From Nilaparvata lugens (taxonomy: Eukaryota > Arthropoda > Insecta > Hemiptera > Delphacidae), in assembly GCF_014356525.2 (NCBI RefSeq), contig NW_024090276.1, positions 1-64,000 of the forward strand: a stretch of DNA of 64,000 nucleotides, read 5' to 3'. Each line of letters starts with the position of its first letter. Position 1 is the first letter of the stretch. The notes under the pieces are model-generated. The model was given only the letters and a program-made list of their open reading frames with translations. It ran no database searches and had not been told where the DNA came from. Positions 11,050-20,982 of this stretch are shown here, piece after piece. Position numbers and translations under genes: made by a program.

Positions 11050-11421
11050 TTGCCCGGCCACCACCCATCGCACCACCACTGCCAGTCACCCGCCGCCGGT
11101 CGTCCGGCCACCGCCAGTCGCCCCACCACTGCCAGTCACCCTGCCGACAGTCGTCCGGCCACCACCAGTTGCCCCACAACTGCCAGTCACCCCGCCGCCA
11201 GTTGTCCGGCCGCCGCCGGTCGCCCCACACCGCAACCAGTCATCCGGCCACCACTGTTGGTCGCCCCACCACCGCCGGTCACCCCACCGACGGCTGACAT
11301 CCCGCCACCAACAGTAGACCCACTGCGACTGGCAATCGTCCCGCCGGCTGAGGCCAGGATGGCTTCAATTTGGCAGTGGCCCTTCATATATAGGGGACTC
11401 TGGCTCGGGGTGGTCATGTAG
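11050..11421 (+). CDS. Proline-rich repeat ORF in left TIR (doubtful)
   Basis: A 123-codon frame across a GC-rich minisatellite, ending in unique sequence. Its second half reads as proline-rich (PPPPVTPPTADIPPPTVDP). The right TIR carries the mirror-image frame at 17755-18294 with a longer PPVVxPPPVAPP repeat. Preservation of an open frame in both arms hints at a coding role, but the repeat itself has few stops in any frame. No family is recognised, and the start is uncertain. Confidence 0.3.
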   Translation: MPGHHPSHHHCQSPAAGRPATASRPTTASHPADSRPATTSCPTTASHPAASCPAAAGRPTPQPVIRPPLLVAPPPPVTPPTADIPPPTVDPLRLAIVPPAEARMASIWQWPFIYRGLWLGVVM

Positions 11422-11656
11422 GACCTGTCACTCTGCATGGTCATGGAGACCTCTATCACACCAGATTAATGTGTCCATGGTGTACATGCTGGATCGCGAT
11501 GTCCATGGGAGGCTCTGGATCAGCATGGCTGTGCTGCTCTGGATCATGATGGCATGAAAGATGGATATTTTCAGCGACTCCCACTTCGCCTCCTCCATGT
11601 TAGGACATTTAGCATGGGCATTCTCAATGACCCTAGCTCCTCCTGTCACATGGACC

Positions 11657-11664
11657 ATGCTCAC
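11657..11664 (+). other. 8-bp target duplication, left (pair at 14165-14172)
   Basis: ATGCTCAC occurs immediately before the transposon and again immediately after it. Joining the two flanks at this duplication restores the match to the right TIR of element 1, which has ATGCTCAC once. Confidence 0.9.
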
Positions 11665-14164
11665 TAGGGTGGGCCGAAAAAAATAGTTTTTTTTTCGAAG
11701 TTGTAATAGCTCGCAAAAGTGTCTCTTTTGGAAGGGGAACACAATGAAATAAAAAAATTGAAATCGGTTGACATCTTCCGGTCGCGCATGGGCACTGAAG
11801 TTTGTTAAAAATCTAAAAAAAATGAAATTTTTCAGAATTTTTTTTTCAACTTAAATTTTATTTTTTTGTGTTGTAATAGGTGAACAATACTTAAAGTATA
11901 GCTTAAAATCATTGTGATTTTTTTTCATTTAGGTTAGGGAATATCTACCGGTGGCGCACGGAGCCTAAAATTCGCCAAAATATAGAAAAAATCACATTTT
12001 TCACAGAACATAACTTGAGCATTTTCAATCAATGTGGGCTACTTAAAAACAAGTTTGAAGAGCCTGATACAATAATTATGATGGGTGAGTATAGAAAAAC
12101 GAGCTTGGTACATTGTTTTTTATTTCACAAATTGTAGAATACAAGAAACTGTTGAATGTTATTGGACAATAAAAACTTATATAGAAAATGAAGCAAAACT
12201 AAATTTTCAAACCTGTCCAATTTTATGTCAAGAATCAAATTCATATGTTTAGAAACTACATATTTCCTTCAAATGGAAGAAAAGACGATACTTTGGTGAT
12301 AGAGCAGGCCCACTTGAAACAGTATCGTAGAGTCATAAAAGAAGAGCACTACTCCCTTATTCAAGAACTCAGCTCACTCTACATTGGTCATGTTACTCCA
12401 AACTCTGGAAGCTCAGAAGAAATCGTTAAATCTGTTATTTCTATCTATCTTTACATGAAATATCTCTTGAAAACTTGATTGTGATTGGCTGCGATGGTAC
12501 TGCAGTCAATACAGGTTTGAAATCTGGTTTGATACGCCGAATAGTGCTATTTTTGAGAAGACCTCTACAATGGGAAATTTGTCTCATACACTTGAATGAG
12601 TTGCCGTTTCGGCATTTATTTGAACACCTTGACGGCATAACAACGGGGCCTACTTCCTCTAAAGGGCCAATCGGTGAAAAGTTATCTAACTGTGAAAAGT
12701 TCCCAGTAGTTGCCTTCCAGATCATTGACTGTGAAATCCATGAAAAAGACAGACAAGTAGGTACTCAGTAAGGATCAGCAATATTTACTTGATGTTTCTA
12801 GTGCAATTAAATCAGATATTTGTGAAGAAGATTGGCTGCTTGAGATGGTTGACAAAAGCCTACAGGACCCTCAGACTCTACGTAGTGAAGTAAGCCCCTC
12901 ACCTGAACTAAAAAAAAATCATTCTATTTGTGCTACCGCTCATATATGCCAATGTGGTTTGCAATAGAAAAAGTAGACTATTCACTGACGGTCCAAAATG
13001 TGTGTACCAAACCATAAAATCAACAAGGTATTTACCAAAAGACCTGCTTGACATTGTTGATCCTGTAATCGAGAGAAACGGTTTTTTTTTGCACACTCTG
13101 AACACATATTATTGGCAATGACTCAGGATAACAGGAAACATATAACAGAGCTCGGATTCCAGAGAATTCCATAGGCAAGGCAGGTCGATGAAGAAGGAAA
13201 GCCATAAGAACATTTACCCCTCCAAAAATCAACTTTTGTGCACAAGACTACTTTGAATAATCAACTGGATGGACTCCAATCTCACACTTCCATCACTCCG
13301 TTGTTAAGGGGCTTTACAGACAAAGCATTAAAAGCGCACATTGACTTCAACAGTGAATCCATCCCTGACTGGAACTCTACTTTTAAAAAGATTCCAGTTC
13401 ACACGCAGGCAGTAGAATAGTGCATTAGACTTGTCACCGAAGCTTCGAGAACGCTTTGTGAATTTCACAACCAAAATGGCTTCATAAGAGCAAATCTTCT
13501 GTCAAGATCGTCTATGGCCAATTACACAAGCAAAACAGATTTCAGAGTTCCATTTGAAGGGAAGATGTAGTTTATAAACATATGAATTTGATTCTTGACA
13601 TAGAATTGGACAGTTTTGAAATTTAGTTTTGCTTCATTTTCTATTTCAGTTTTTATTGTCCATAACATTCAACAGTTTCTTGTATTCTACAATTTGTGAA
13701 ATAAAAAACAATGTACCAAGCTTGTTTTTCTATACTCACCCATCATAATTATTGTATCAGGCTCTTCAAACTTGTTTTTAAGTAGCCCACATTGATTGAA
13801 AATGCTCAAGTTACGTTCTGTGATAAATGTGATTTTTTCTATATTTTGGCGAATTTTAGGCTCCGTGCGCCACCGGTAGATATTCCCTAACCTAAATGAA
13901 AAAAAATCACAATGATTTTAAGCTATACTTTAAGTATTTTTCACCTATTACAACACAAAAAAATAAAATTTAAGTTGAAAAAAAAATTCTGAAAAATTTC
14001 GTTTTTTTTTAGATTTTTAACAAACTTTAGTGCCCATGCGCGACCGGAAGATGTCAACCGATTTCAATTTTTTTTATTTCATTGTGTTCCCCTTCCAAAA
14101 GAGACACTTTTGCGAGCTATTACAACTTCGAAAAAAAAAAACTTTTTTTTTTCGGCCCACCCTA
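11665..14164 (+). mobile_element. 2,500-bp DNA transposon with long TIRs (hAT- or P-like)
   Basis: Ends are TAGGGTGGGCCG...CGGCCCACCCTA. The inverted arms cover about 11665-12252 and 13577-14164 (about 588 bp each). An 8-bp duplication flanks it, which fits the hAT and P superfamilies. It contains a decayed transposase-like region in the middle. The arms are very similar to each other. It inserted into the left TIR of element 1 after that element integrated. Confidence 0.85.
12245..13420 (+). pseudogene. Transposase-like gene, broken into pieces
   Basis: Coding remnants run in several frames: 12245-12478, 12475-12771, 12930-13121 and 13238-13420. The second has a conserved-looking stretch, VIGCDGTAVNTG followed by RPLQWEICLIHLNELPFRHL, then SGP-like GPIGEKL. 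I recognise this as a protein commonly carried by arthropod elements of this kind, but I cannot assign the superfamily from sequence alone. The first piece lies at the edge of the left arm. Frameshifts between pieces make it non-functional. Confidence 0.6.
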
Positions 14165-14226
14165 ATGCTCACCAGTGTTCAGCGTGTCTGTGGCGGGAAG
14201 GCAGGGTCATCCACTCAGTGGTCAGT

Positions 14227-14452
14227 AAGTCAGTTCAATTACTGATCAGTCACTGTTCAGTCACTGTTCAGTCACTGTCAGTCACTGTTCAGTCACTGTT
14301 CAGTCACTGTTCAGTCACTGTTCAGTTACTGTTCAGTCACTGTTCAGTCACTGTTCAGTCACTGTTCAGTCACTGTTCAATTACTGATCAGTCACTGTTC
14401 AGTCACTGTTCAGTCACTGTTCAGTCACTGTTCAGTCACTGTTTAGTCAGTT
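14227..14452 (+). repeat. GTTCAGTCACT satellite, inner end of left TIR
   Basis: About eighteen tandem copies of the 11-bp unit GTTCAGTCACT with variants such as GTTCAATTACTGATCAGTCACT. The inverted counterpart is at 17153-17402. Long translated frames here are satellite artefacts. Confidence 0.88.
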
Positions 14453-14482
14453 GCACTCGGCACTTGGTATGGGTCCAAAATG

Positions 14483-14517
14483 TATAAATAGCTGAGCTCA
14501 AACCCTCAGACCTCAGT
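14483..14517 (+). promoter_or_regulatory. Core promoter of the PLA2 gene: TATA box and initiator
   Basis: TATAAATA at 14483-14490 and the arthropod initiator TCAGT at 14513-14517, with the predicted +1 A at 14515, 32 bases from the TATA start. The pair sits at the first unique bases inside the left TIR and just upstream of the PLA2 reading frame. Confidence 0.65.
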
Positions 14518-14572
14518 ATACTGATAAACACTGACCAGTATATATATCAAATAAAGGAACAATAAGCCGACA

Positions 14573-16330
14573 TTGGAGGAGGCTGCTCCTACCATATTGG
14601 AGATTGCTAGGTTGAAGCGTGAAATCAAAAAGAGGCATAAGGAAATCATGCTGGGTAGACGGATTGCAGAAGAGAAACATGTGGAACACTTCAAACCTCT
14701 AGCTGAGCCACTAGTCAACCTAGTCGAAACTCTCCAACAGATGCCAGTTCAACAACCACAACTACCTCCATCAAGAGCATCCAAGAAGTGTCCCAGGTAT
14801 CTGAAGCCTAGAATAAAAATGTGCTCCAGGCATGTGAAGGGTAGGCAGAGACAATCCAAGCCAGAGTTGTTATCATCAGAACATCGTCCTTTCTCAGCAG
14901 CATCAACACACCACACATATCCTACTCCACCAACAACACCATTTGTTAAACATGTCACATATACAAGGCGTGGACTTACTGGTGCAAGTAAAGCAAAACA
15001 TAAGCTCCAACTCTCCAGCATTGATGAAGAGTCACCCACATTTGAATCATATGGAACTGGAGAAGTTTCAAGTCCAATGGCAGGCACCTCAGGAGTTGGA
15101 CGGCAACTATGGAAAGCAGGAAAGAGGCATTTGAAGGGGATGAGGGTGAGGAATATAATATGAGTAGAGGATATGATGATAGCAGTGATGAGGAGCTGTC
15201 TGGAGATGGACAGGATGATGATAAGAATGTTGAACAATTATTGAATGAAAGTCCTTGATCAAACTGATCTAGCTGGAAAACAGGTAGCTGATTACATTAG
15301 AGGATCATTGAGCAAGGACAATGACAATTTTGATGACACTTTTGGGCCAAGAGTGAGAGACAATGCTTACTACCTGGGCAATAAGTATTTAACTTTTGGA
15401 GAGAATGATGATGAAATTGTGCTGACTGACCCTGTAGATAAGGAAGAAAAGACCTTCACAGCTACATTGGGAGTTTGTGAGTTAATTTTCAAGAAGAATC
15501 CAAATTGTGAATTAGTTGAATCCGCTGACAGACAGGCCTATGGAGGAATATTGAACTGGACCAGTGTGCACAGACAGTATAATGATCCAAGAGGTGAGAT
15601 TGTTAACTACAACAAAGCCAAGTATAAGAATACAATCAAATGCCTTTTGGATGATAGCAGAGATTGTGGTCAAAGACATTCTGAGAGACAAGTAACTAGG
15701 AGAGGATCTATTGCTCCAAGGCATGATTTTAGTAAGGAGAAAAGTCAGAAGATCTATAAAGGAAGAGGTGTTCTGTCAGCTATCAAGGGAGCTGCTGGTA
15801 CAATAGTTAATAAGGCAATCGACATTCTACCAGTTGAACTTCATATCCCTGGCTATCAATACTGTGGACAAGGAACAAAACTTCAGAAGCGATTAGCACA
15901 AGGTGATCCAGGAATCAACAAACTTGATCAGGCTTGCAAGGAGCATGATATTGCCTATTCCAAGAGTGGTGATACAGCAAGCAGAGCAGTAGCAGACAGC
16001 ATCTTGGCAGAGAGAGCCTGGGACAGAGTGAGATCTGAAGATGCAGGGGTGTTGGAAAAAGCTGCAGCACTAGCAGTCACCAACATCATGAAGGCTAAGG
16101 CAAAATTTGGGGGAGGTATGAAAAGATCACTGAAGGAAGTCAGCAGGGTGGCTGAGAAGGGGAAGAAACAAAAGATTCAACCATCAAAGAAAAAATCAGT
16201 GAAAGGAGGTTGGGGTCTTTACTTGAGACATCAGAAACCAAAGGTTGGTACAGGTCTTTACTTGAGACAGCAGAGATCAAAGGTCGGTAAAGGTCTTTAC
16301 TTGAGAAAGCAGAGAACAGCAACACCTTAG
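14573..16330 (+). pseudogene. PLA2-domain virion-type protein of element 1, frameshifted
   Basis: The protein has three parts. First a basic helical region rich in Arg/Lys/Glu (IARLKREIKKRHKEIMLGRR), then Pro/Ser-rich and acidic linkers, then a phospholipase A2 domain of the parvovirus VP1 type. The domain has the calcium-loop motif YCGQGTKL and catalytic pair HD in ACKEHDIAYSK, encoded near 15860-15965. PLA2 domains of this kind help virions breach endosomal membranes. The frame stops at 15163 and reopens at 15245. The acidic linker between reads in another frame, so two compensating frameshifts are likely (near 15130 and 15255). No ATG opens the first piece; it begins at a TTG. The C-terminus has three basic GLYLR repeats. 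Confidence 0.82.
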
Positions 16331-16380
16331 ACACTAGGTAATATATTGAGGTACAATCAAAATCATAATGCTGTACAAAT

Positions 16381-16740
16381 ATGGCTATATATTGGATATA
16401 TAGAAGATTAGATTCATTGTGCTGGAATCATCTGTGGAGAACAGACATTTTGTGGATCAACTGTGTATCTGGAACAATAGAGAAGATGGTACTCCTATTC
16501 TTGAAGTGGGGTGACTATGGTGAGACAAATTCACCATCAATCTCCCCATTTGATCTGATGAAGGATGAGGATCATGTAGAGGATGACGAAGAGGAAACTG
16601 ATATGGAGGAGAACAATGAGGTAGAGGTGGAAGAGGAAGAGGATGAGGAGGAGAAAGAGGAAGAGGAGGAGGAAGAGAAAGAGGAGGAGGAGGATGATGT
16701 AGTGGTGAGAAATACTACTACACCTATACTTTTGACTTGA
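16381..16740 (+). CDS. Hypothetical acidic protein
   Basis: A 119-codon ATG frame. The first half is ordinary sequence with several Trp, and the second is almost pure Glu/Asp (residues about 60-108), followed by a short Val/Thr tail. It lies 50 bases after the PLA2 gene in the same direction. I recognise no family. A Glu-rich tract encoded by GAG/GAA repeats can arise by slippage, so only the N-terminal part could support a real gene. Confidence 0.35.
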   Translation: MAIYWIYRRLDSLCWNHLWRTDILWINCVSGTIEKMVLLFLKWGDYGETNSPSISPFDLMKDEDHVEDDEEETDMEENNEVEVEEEEDEEEKEEEEEEEKEEEEDDVVVRNTTTPILLT

Positions 16741-16891
16741 AGGAGCATCAATTACCTGAAGGGAAGAGGTTGTGAGGTGATTCAACAACAATGACAGGGT
16801 ATTGTCTCTATCTGAAACAGTGTTCCAGAGGTATCACTGAATATCATCCGAAGACTATCAGACATCAACATAGAGGACTTGCCAAGGACTA

Positions 16892-17131
16892 GTGCTGGAA
16901 AAGGAGTCTACTAACTGGGACATCACCTGCTTGACATGGACCAAGGAGAAACATCATGGATACATCACTTTTCTGCCCACTCAATATGATAAACCACTTG
17001 GATTTTGGAACAGAGATATACCTGCTTGTAGTAAACTTTTCAATAAAATGGATATTGAATTGATCAATAAAGAGCTAAATGTATTCCAAACTGTTTACTT
17101 ATTACCTACCAACTCCTTAGATATAGTTTAG
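16892..17131 (+). pseudogene. Unrecognised ORF remnant, inner edge of right TIR
   Basis: A 79-codon frame without an ATG at its first codon (CTG). It has non-repetitive, protein-like composition (KHHGYITFLPTQYDKPLGFW) and ends just before the right TIR begins. Sequence from 16742 to 16890 reads as coding-like only with stops. It may be the degraded 3' end of a lost gene of the parent element. No family assigned. Confidence 0.35.
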
Positions 17132-17754
17132 CTATAAGTACATTCTGAGTGCCACTGACTGAACAGTGACTGAACAGTGACTGAACAGTTAAACAGTGAC
17201 TGAACAGTTAAACAGTGACTGATCAGTAATTGAACAGTGACTGAACAGTGACGGATCAGTAATTGAACAGTGACTGAACAGTGACTGAACAGTAATTGAA
17301 CAGTGACTGAACAGTGACTGAACAGTGACTGATCAGTAATTGAACTGACTGACTGATCAGTAATTGAACTGACTGACTGATCAGTAATTGAACTGACTGA
17401 CTGACCACTGAGTGGATAAGCCTGCCGTCCCGCCACAGACATGCTGAACACTGGTGAGCATGGTCCATGTGACAGGAGGAGCTGGGGTCATTGAGAATGC
17501 CCATTCTAAATGTCCTAACATGGAGGAGGCGGAGTGGGAGTTGCTGAAAATATCCATCTTCAATGCCACCCTGATCCAGAGCAGCATGGCCATGCTGATC
17601 CAGAGCCTCCCATGGACATCACGATCCAGCACGTCCACCATAGATACATAATCTGGTGTGATAAAGGTCTCCATGACCATGCAGAGTGACAGGTCCTGCA
17701 TGACCATCCCGAGCCAGATTCAACTATATATGAAGGGCCACTGCCAAATTGAAG

Positions 17755-18294
17755 TCATCCTGGCCTCAGCCGGCGGGATGATTGCCAGCTGCAGCAAGTC
17801 GACTGTTGGTGGCGGGATGGCGCGACCAGTGGTGGGTGGGCAACCGGCAGTGGTGGCCGGATGACTGGCGGCGGTGGGGTGACCGGCAGTGGCCGGACGA
17901 CCAGCGGCGGGGTGAACGGCAGTGGTGGGGCGACCGGTGGTAGCCAGACATCTGGAGGTGGGGTGACTGGCAGTGGTGGAGCAACCGGTGGCGGCCGGAC
18001 GACTGGCGGCGGGGTGACTGGCGGCGGTGGGGCGACCGGTGGCGGCTGGACAACTGGCGGCAGGGTGACTGGCAGTGGTGGGGCGACTGGCGACGGCTGG
18101 ACAACCAGCGGCAGGTGACTGGCAGTGTTGGGGCGACCGGTGGTGGCCGGATGACTGGTGGCAGGGTGACTGGCAGTGGTGGGGCTACTGGCGGTGGCCG
18201 GACAACTGGCGGCGGGGTGACTGGCGGCGGTGAGGTGACCGGTGGTGGCCGGACGACTTGCGGCAGTGGGAAAACCGGTGGCGGCCGGACACAT
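17755..18294 (-). CDS. Proline-rich repeat ORF in right TIR (doubtful)
   Basis: A 179-codon leftward frame, mostly repeats of the PPVVxPPPVAPPLPVT type. It is the mirror image of 11050-11421. Other frames of the same minisatellite give Ser/His- or Gly-rich translations, so coding is unproven. A related minisatellite stands beside the PPxY gene of element 2 at 53330-53640. Confidence 0.3.
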   Translation of the reverse strand: MCPAATGFPTAASRPATTGHLTAASHPAASCPATASSPTTASHPATSHPATTGRPNTASHLPLVVQPSPVAPPLPVTLPPVVQPPPVAPPPPVTPPPVVRPPPVAPPLPVTPPPDVWLPPVAPPLPFTPPLVVRPLPVTPPPPVIRPPLPVAHPPLVAPSRHQQSTCCSWQSSRRLRPG

Positions 18295-18689
18295 GGCGGC
18301 AGGGTAACTGGCAGTGGTGGGGCGACTGGCGGCGGCTGGACGACCGGTGGCGGGTGACTGGCAGTGGTGGGGCTACCAGAGGGCTGTTCAGGAGACCCTG
18401 CTCTACTAATATCTATCTAGAGTGCTGCTTTTTGGGATACTGTACAAACTGATGGGATATGCAGCATTTCAGAACAAGAGGAAAGGTCATCAGAGGTCTA
18501 TCAGGAGACTATAAAATATAAAAGAGGATTTACAATGACTTATATATATATATATATATATATATTCTGTTTTATAATGGAAAATAAATGTATATTGGAA
18601 GAATGAAAATATGGTTTTCTTTTCTCTACCCACTACATACAAAAAAATATATCCTCTGGTTCTGTTGATAATGACCTTTAATACTTACC

Positions 18690-18762
18690 TTTACCACCTT
18701 GGATTCGAACCTAGAACCTCCAACTTGGGAAGCTGACTTGCTAACCACTTCACCATAGAGGA
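18690..18762 (-). other. tRNA-Gly-like polymerase III module, right TIR
   Basis: Leftward A-box TGGTGAAGTGG (18745-18755) and B-box GGTTCGAATCC (18701-18711), with the CCC anticodon complement at 18727-18729. One base in the A-box differs from the left copy. The boxes and anticodon loop are intact in both arms. Confidence 0.62.
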
Positions 18763-18967
18763 TTTATGTTTGAAGACATTTATTTTTTTTTTCATTTTTT
18801 TTCCCACTTTTTTTTATTTATTTTTTTTTTAATTTTTTTCCCACTTTTTTTCATTTATTTTTTGTTTTTTCCACTTTTTTTTATTTTTTTATTTTTTCCA
18901 ATTTTTTTTAATTTTTTTTCAATTTTTTTTTTCTTCAATTTTTTTTTTTTTTTTTTTTTTGATTTGG

Positions 18968-19080
18968 ATGACCTTCAGGTTGGGTTTTGTCGTCTTGGGT
19001 GACCTTGAGGTTAGGTTTGGTCATCTTGGGTGACCTTGAGGTTAGGTTTGGTCGTCTTGGGTGACCTTGAGGTTAAAGGT
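18968..19080 (-). repeat. 31-bp tandem array, right TIR of element 1, 4 units
   Basis: Four units of TGACCTTGAGGTTAGG type, the first degenerate (GACCTTCAGGTTGGG). It is the inverted counterpart of the twelve-unit array at 9470-9828. Confidence 0.88.
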
Positions 19081-19129
19081 GGTTCTGGGACATTTGCTCC
19101 AGGATTGGCAATATATATCTACTCAAATG

Positions 19130-20982
19130 TATGTCACTTCACGTTTATATTTCTACAAAAATCATTCACCTCACATGAAAGAGAAGATTCCGTTCTTCAA
19201 ATCAAGACCAATTGTTACCATTTTATATCATTTAGGGTTACTGATATACACGGTTTTGAATATATAAATTGGCCATTTCCTTTTGTATGGGAATATGGGT
19301 TGGAATACACTTAAAGAGGAATTTTATATTTTCATCAAATTTAAGATTTATTCCAGACAACTTATTTAACATAGGTATTTAGAGTCCAGTATGAGCTGGA
19401 TGATGATGTTGATGGTGCTAGAGATGAAGAGTGAGTTACATTGCCACACTTATGTGATTGTTCTTTCACATGATGTGTGATTTTTTAATCATTGCTAGGA
19501 AAATATCCAAGTTGTAAAGAGTGGAAGTTGTAGGATTGAATAATTTTGAAAAATCATTGAAAAATACTCTTTTTTGAAAATTTGTAGCTCCAGAACCGAA
19601 AATGGTAGAATTTATTCCTGTGCGACCACTCAATTTATTGGAAATCTTATTATCTTTAATTGGAAGAGAATGCTTCTTCTCGAAGAACTCAAGGTTCTTG
19701 AGATTAATGGAAAAATTGAAAAAGTCTGAAATTCTGGGAGGTTTTGGGGGTGAAGCCGCACTCTGGCGTGTCATCTAATTTCAGATTCGAGTTCAGCAAC
19801 CCAAAATACATATAGAACTGTCAAGATCTGTCAACAATCTATTTTTCCTTAAAAACAACCATTTGACTGGACTAGAGGTTATGATACAAGTTTTGATTTT
19901 GACATAGAGAAGTTATGTTGTGTTTTCGTTCATTGGTGAATCAGTTGCAGTTCCACTGAATGCCAGTCACAGCTCAGTAACAGTTATCACAGTGAACGGA
20001 ACTGCTCTAACAAATATGTTATCAGCGCATGCGCATACTTCTCCATTCTAGAGGAGCATTCCACAGAGAAGAGGACAGAGAACGCATCTAATGTTGTGCT
20101 ACATTTTTTTTCAATTCAAAGTGAAACTCCAAATCAAATAATTTATTATTAAATCACCATATCATCTATTCATATGATTAGTCCATTAATAAAAATTAAA
20201 GTCAAATAAAATTCTTCTTTATATCTTCTGGATTAATTGTAACTTACTGGAAACTGGGTATTCAGAGAAAAAATATTTGATGCTTTTTTCTATTTGACTA
20301 CTTGCTAGACAGCCATATTTATTTCTGAGTACAAAATTCATAAACTCAAATAATAAATAGATTTCGAATAAAACAGAAACCTCCAAAATTTATTTCCTTC
20401 CAATAATATATTCTATAGTAAAGAAATATAAAGTGATAAATTTGTTACCAGTATGTGAAATAATTATATCCGAGCATGAAAATTCAATCCAATTCAATTC
20501 AATGGAATTGATGAATGAAAATTACAGAAAAATCTGCATAATTAAACAATTTACACATTTCATAAAACTTATTTAGTAATAGGCTATATCAAATAATAAA
20601 TAGTCTATTATTTTTGCAATAACTATAACCTACTATTATCTATCACTATATGAAAAATTACTTATAACTACTGATACTATTCTAGAATATTATGATAATA
20701 TATGGTTAAAGGAATCTCTCTTTTTTCTATCTGTATGAACTAGTGACCCCCCATGTTTTGGAGAACTCGATCAAGAACTGTTTTGCATTGTTACCTTTGA
20801 AACCCTCAACTTCTAATTATAAATAGTTGATGAAAATCAATAAAACTGCTAAATATTACTCTTACAATAATGATTTGACAGCAGTCTCCATTGGAGATGT
20901 TATTTGAAATGAAAAATTACTCTAAAATATTACTCTGTTGCTTCAACATCTTTGACACTCATATGAATCCAAACTCATTTTT
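19130..20982. other. Host DNA, no recognised gene
   Basis: About 1.85 kb of AT-rich sequence. Only short frames occur; 19030-19314 (rightward) runs out of the TIR, and 19466-19774 (leftward) has no family signature. From about 20100 the sequence is very AT-rich with no frames. Confidence 0.5.

Larger units (their letters stand above)
9417..14460 (+). repeat. Left TIR of element 1 (interrupted)
   Basis: Matches the right end in inverted orientation, in the order: terminal AGTAGA, 31-bp array, A-rich block, tRNA-like module, proline-codon minisatellite, unique stretch, then the GTTCAGTCACT satellite. The transposon at 11665-14164 splits it. The arm is about 2.5 kb without that insert, against about 2.0 kb on the right. 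The difference comes mainly from copy numbers in the tandem arrays and a CTCTGAACT array (10110-10330) seen only on the left. Confidence 0.82.
9417..19123 (+). mobile_element. Element 1: short Maverick/adintovirus-like element dominated by its inverted repeats
   Basis: Both ends read AGTAGATATATATTGCC inward, with 5'-AG/CT-3' termini, and are flanked by a perfect 6-bp duplication CAAATG (9411-9416 and 19124-19129). AG/CT ends and 6-bp duplications are hallmarks of Maverick/Polinton integration. Without the nested 2,500-bp transposon and its 8-bp duplication the element is about 7.2 kb, of which about 4.5 kb is inverted repeat. The only recognised gene inside is the PLA2-domain protein, homologous to that of element 2. 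Polymerase, integrase, ATPase and protease are absent, so it would need these functions from elsewhere. Confidence 0.85.
17145..19123 (-). repeat. Right TIR of element 1
   Basis: Inverted match to 9417-14460: GTTCAGTCACT satellite (17153-17402, as AGTGACTGAAC), unique stretch (17403-17800), proline-codon minisatellite (17800-18360), tRNA-like module (18690-18762), T-rich block (18780-18960), four 31-bp units (18968-19080) and terminal TCTACT. The inner limit is set where GAGTGCCACTGACT stops matching the left arm. Confidence 0.82.

Noticed and set aside
14573..16330. PLA2 domain as evidence of an integrated parvovirus or densovirus
   Set aside because: No parvoviral NS1 helicase or hairpin ends occur; the ends, duplication size and partner genes in element 2 are of Maverick/adintovirus type, which also carry PLA2 proteins.
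18258..18452. Trp-rich frame at the right TIR of element 1
   Set aside because: It runs from the minisatellite into the TIR without a family signature and is the antisense shadow of the repeat.
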